DNA of 64,000 nt from the NCBI RefSeq assembly GCF_009811315.1, contig NZ_BLID01000008.1, positions 186,001-250,000 of the forward strand, written 5' to 3'. Shown here piece after piece: positions 62,608 through 64,000 of this stretch. A program made the translations under genes and the position numbers. Within the stretch, counting starts at the first letter, position 1; each line of letters begins with the position of its first letter. The notes under the pieces were generated by a model, which ran no database searches, was not told the DNA's origin, and worked only from the letters and a program-made list of their open reading frames with translations. The DNA comes from Vibrio atypicus. Its GTDB lineage: Bacteria; Pseudomonadota; Gammaproteobacteria; Enterobacterales; Vibrionaceae.

Positions 62608-62664
62608 GATACCAACCTAGAAATTGGGTTTAAAATTCGTGTTATAAACCTCTAAGTTGGTATC
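62608..62664. repeat. Hairpin-type intergenic repeat between aroB and damX
   Basis: An imperfect palindrome of about 57 bp with outer arms GATACCAAC and GTTGGTATC and an inner GGGTTT/AAACC(T) pairing. It resembles the short ATACCAA...TTGGTAT palindromes frequent in Vibrio intergenic DNA. A short T-run follows, so it may also terminate aroB transcripts. Confidence 0.6.
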
Positions 62665-62696
62665 TTTGAGTATTGTCATTAGGATGGTAAATAAGC

Positions 62697-64000
62697 ATGA
62701 CGCATGATTCGCATGTGTTGGAGTTGGATTCTCAAGTTGAATTGCTTGAGCGTTTACAGCTATTAACCAACTTTGGTTCTAATCTTGTTACCCTTGCAGG
62801 CGAAAGCGGAGCGGGCAAGACTTGGCTTGCGCAGCGCTATCTAGAAGTGTGGGCGCAGGAAAAGAACCAAGCTCTGTTGCTCTGTTATCCTAATCAGGAT
62901 GACGCGCAGAGACGCATGACGATACTCTCTCAGTTGGTTTCTGAACCTTTGTTTAATCCAGCAGATTCAATGGCAGACTCTTTTGTCCATTTAATGGAAG
63001 GGGAAGCGTGCGATGTCGTCATCGCAATTGATGATGCACATCTACTCTCAGAGTCGTTTATCTCTGAACTGTGGATGCTGGTTCTGGAGTCACAGCAAAA
63101 CCCACAATGGACCGTGAACGTTTTGCTTTTTGCGCAAGCCAATACATTGGATACGTTGCTGACACGATTGAGTTATGGTCAGGAGCACAAGCCGATTGAT
63201 TTAGAAATTGATCCATTCTCTGAACAAGAGGCGGATCGATTCTTTGAACAATTGGTGGTTCGATATGTTGAAGATGACATGGAAAAGCGAGTGCGTAATG
63301 CGTACCGTACAGTTGCTCGCCGTCCCGGTGAGATTATGGCATTAGGGGATCAAAAAGTGGAAAAAAGGATCATAATCCGTTCGATTATTGGCTCGCCGAT
63401 GAATATCGCATTAGTTGTTATATTACTATTAGTGCTGATTGGGGCTGGGTATTGGTGGATGATGTCGCAACCGTCACCTGACGATAAAGCGCAGCAAATC
63501 ACTCAATCTATTGAACAAACGGTGATCCCAACTTTGCCTGAGACCGTTTCAGGTTCAGAGGCCTCCGATGAAGCCAAAATCATTTCCCCTGATCCTGTGG
63601 TGGATCGATTGTTTGCTGAAGCCGAAGATGACTCATCATCGCTTCCACCAACCGTAACGGATGAGATCTCTAGCGTTGGCAATATCGATGAGGATCATCA
63701 ACGAGTGGTGATTACTTCTGAAGTGGTTGATGCGCTGTTAGAAGACAAAGCAGACGAAGTCGATACCAGTAATATTGAACAAGTCGTTGCTGATTCGATC
63801 CCTGCGGATGAACAGCCAGAGAGTGCTGAACCAGAACCATCAGCAGAGACACAAGTATCACCTAAGCCAGTGGTCAACTTCTCATTTACTAAAGATGAGC
63901 TCAATGCCTTTTCTCCTCGTAGCTACACCTTACAGCTAGCAGCGGTGACATCGTTGGAAGATGTTCAGAAGTTCCTTGATCGTTACCAATTAGGCGATAA
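62697..64000 (+). CDS. damX: DamX-like protein with AAA and SPOR domains (3' partial)
   Basis: An open frame from ATG 62697 runs off the window. Visible: an AAA-type ATPase region with Walker A GESGAGKT (35-42) and Walker B VVIAIDDAH (about 106-113). A single membrane segment follows (about 237-257, ALVVILLLVLIGAGYWWMM), then a long acidic, Pro/Ser-rich periplasmic linker. The start of a SPOR domain (YTLQLAAVTSLEDVQKFL) comes just before base 64000. DamX binds septal glycan and takes part in division; the gene usually lies between aroB and dam, as here. Confidence 0.9.
   Translation, partial: MTHDSHVLELDSQVELLERLQLLTNFGSNLVTLAGESGAGKTWLAQRYLEVWAQEKNQALLLCYPNQDDAQRRMTILSQLVSEPLFNPADSMADSFVHLMEGEACDVVIAIDDAHLLSESFISELWMLVLESQQNPQWTVNVLLFAQANTLDTLLTRLSYGQEHKPIDLEIDPFSEQEADRFFEQLVVRYVEDDMEKRVRNAYRTVARRPGEIMALGDQKVEKRIIIRSIIGSPMNIALVVILLLVLIGAGYWWMMSQPSPDDKAQQITQSIEQTVIPTLPETVSGSEASDEAKIISPDPVVDRLFAEAEDDSSSLPPTVTDEISSVGNIDEDHQRVVITSEVVDALLEDKADEVDTSNIEQVVADSIPADEQPESAEPEPSAETQVSPKPVVNFSFTKDELNAFSPRSYTLQLAAVTSLEDVQKFLDRYQLGD

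Noticed and set aside
1..64000. CRISPR arrays, tRNA/rRNA genes, insertion sequences or prophage genes
   Set aside because: No regularly spaced repeats with unique spacers, no tRNA-like cloverleaf stood out on reading, and no transposase, integrase or phage structural gene is present.

Overview
The window is chromosomal DNA of a Vibrio (Gammaproteobacteria, Vibrionaceae). The case rests on family-level recognition: AphA, an ArgH-GNAT fusion, a peroxiredoxin-glutaredoxin fusion beside OxyR, and the blocks priA-cytR-ftsN-hslVU, frdABCD/epmA, secB-gpsA-cysE, ppc-argECBGH and mrcA/pilMNOPQ-aroKB-damX, which are typical of Vibrio chromosome I. The species cannot be fixed from the sequence alone. 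No rRNA, tRNA, insertion sequence, prophage or CRISPR array was seen.

Region 1 (1-11.8 kb) is the accessory part. It opens inside a capsule/O-antigen export ATPase gene (KpsT/Wzt type). A sulfate-activation block follows: SLC13 permease, cysD, cysC, a DHH-family phosphoesterase, cysN. Heptanucleotide CTTGAAC arrays precede the permease and cysD. Then come wecA (lipid-linked sugar initiation), a small DUF3135 gene, groESL and ugd (UDP-glucuronate supply). Next to polysaccharide genes, a self-contained PAPS-producing block with a possible pAp phosphatase suggests sulfation of a surface polysaccharide. This is inference.

Region 2 (11.8-21.2 kb) holds a UDG-superfamily protein, a D-2-hydroxyacid dehydrogenase, yjaG, and the methionine regulon (metF, metBL, metJ) with two clear arrays of MetJ operators, followed by a short malic enzyme and rpmE.

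Region 3 (21.2-38.6 kb) is conserved core: priA, cytR, ftsN, hslVU, an SPFH protein, frdABCD, epmA, yibN-secB-gpsA-cysE, and a C13-peptidase-like lipoprotein. groES and hslV are each preceded by a sigma-32-like promoter with the same -10 octamer and the same 15-bp spacer.

Region 4 (38.6-53.7 kb) carries the quorum-sensing regulator gene aphA with a leader hairpin that can pair with Qrr sRNAs, ppc, the arginine genes argE<->argCBGH(A), a candidate new sRNA gene after argH, a RidA-family protein, and a redox group (lipoamide-dehydrogenase-like enzyme, Prx-Grx, OxyR) with a near-perfect OxyR operator.

Region 5 (53.7-64 kb) has mrcA divergent from pilMNOPQ, then aroK, aroB and a damX gene cut by the window end. 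The strongest leads for new biology are the cysD-cysC-DHH-cysN block, the heptamer arrays at translation starts, and the sRNA candidate at about 49.29-49.39 kb.
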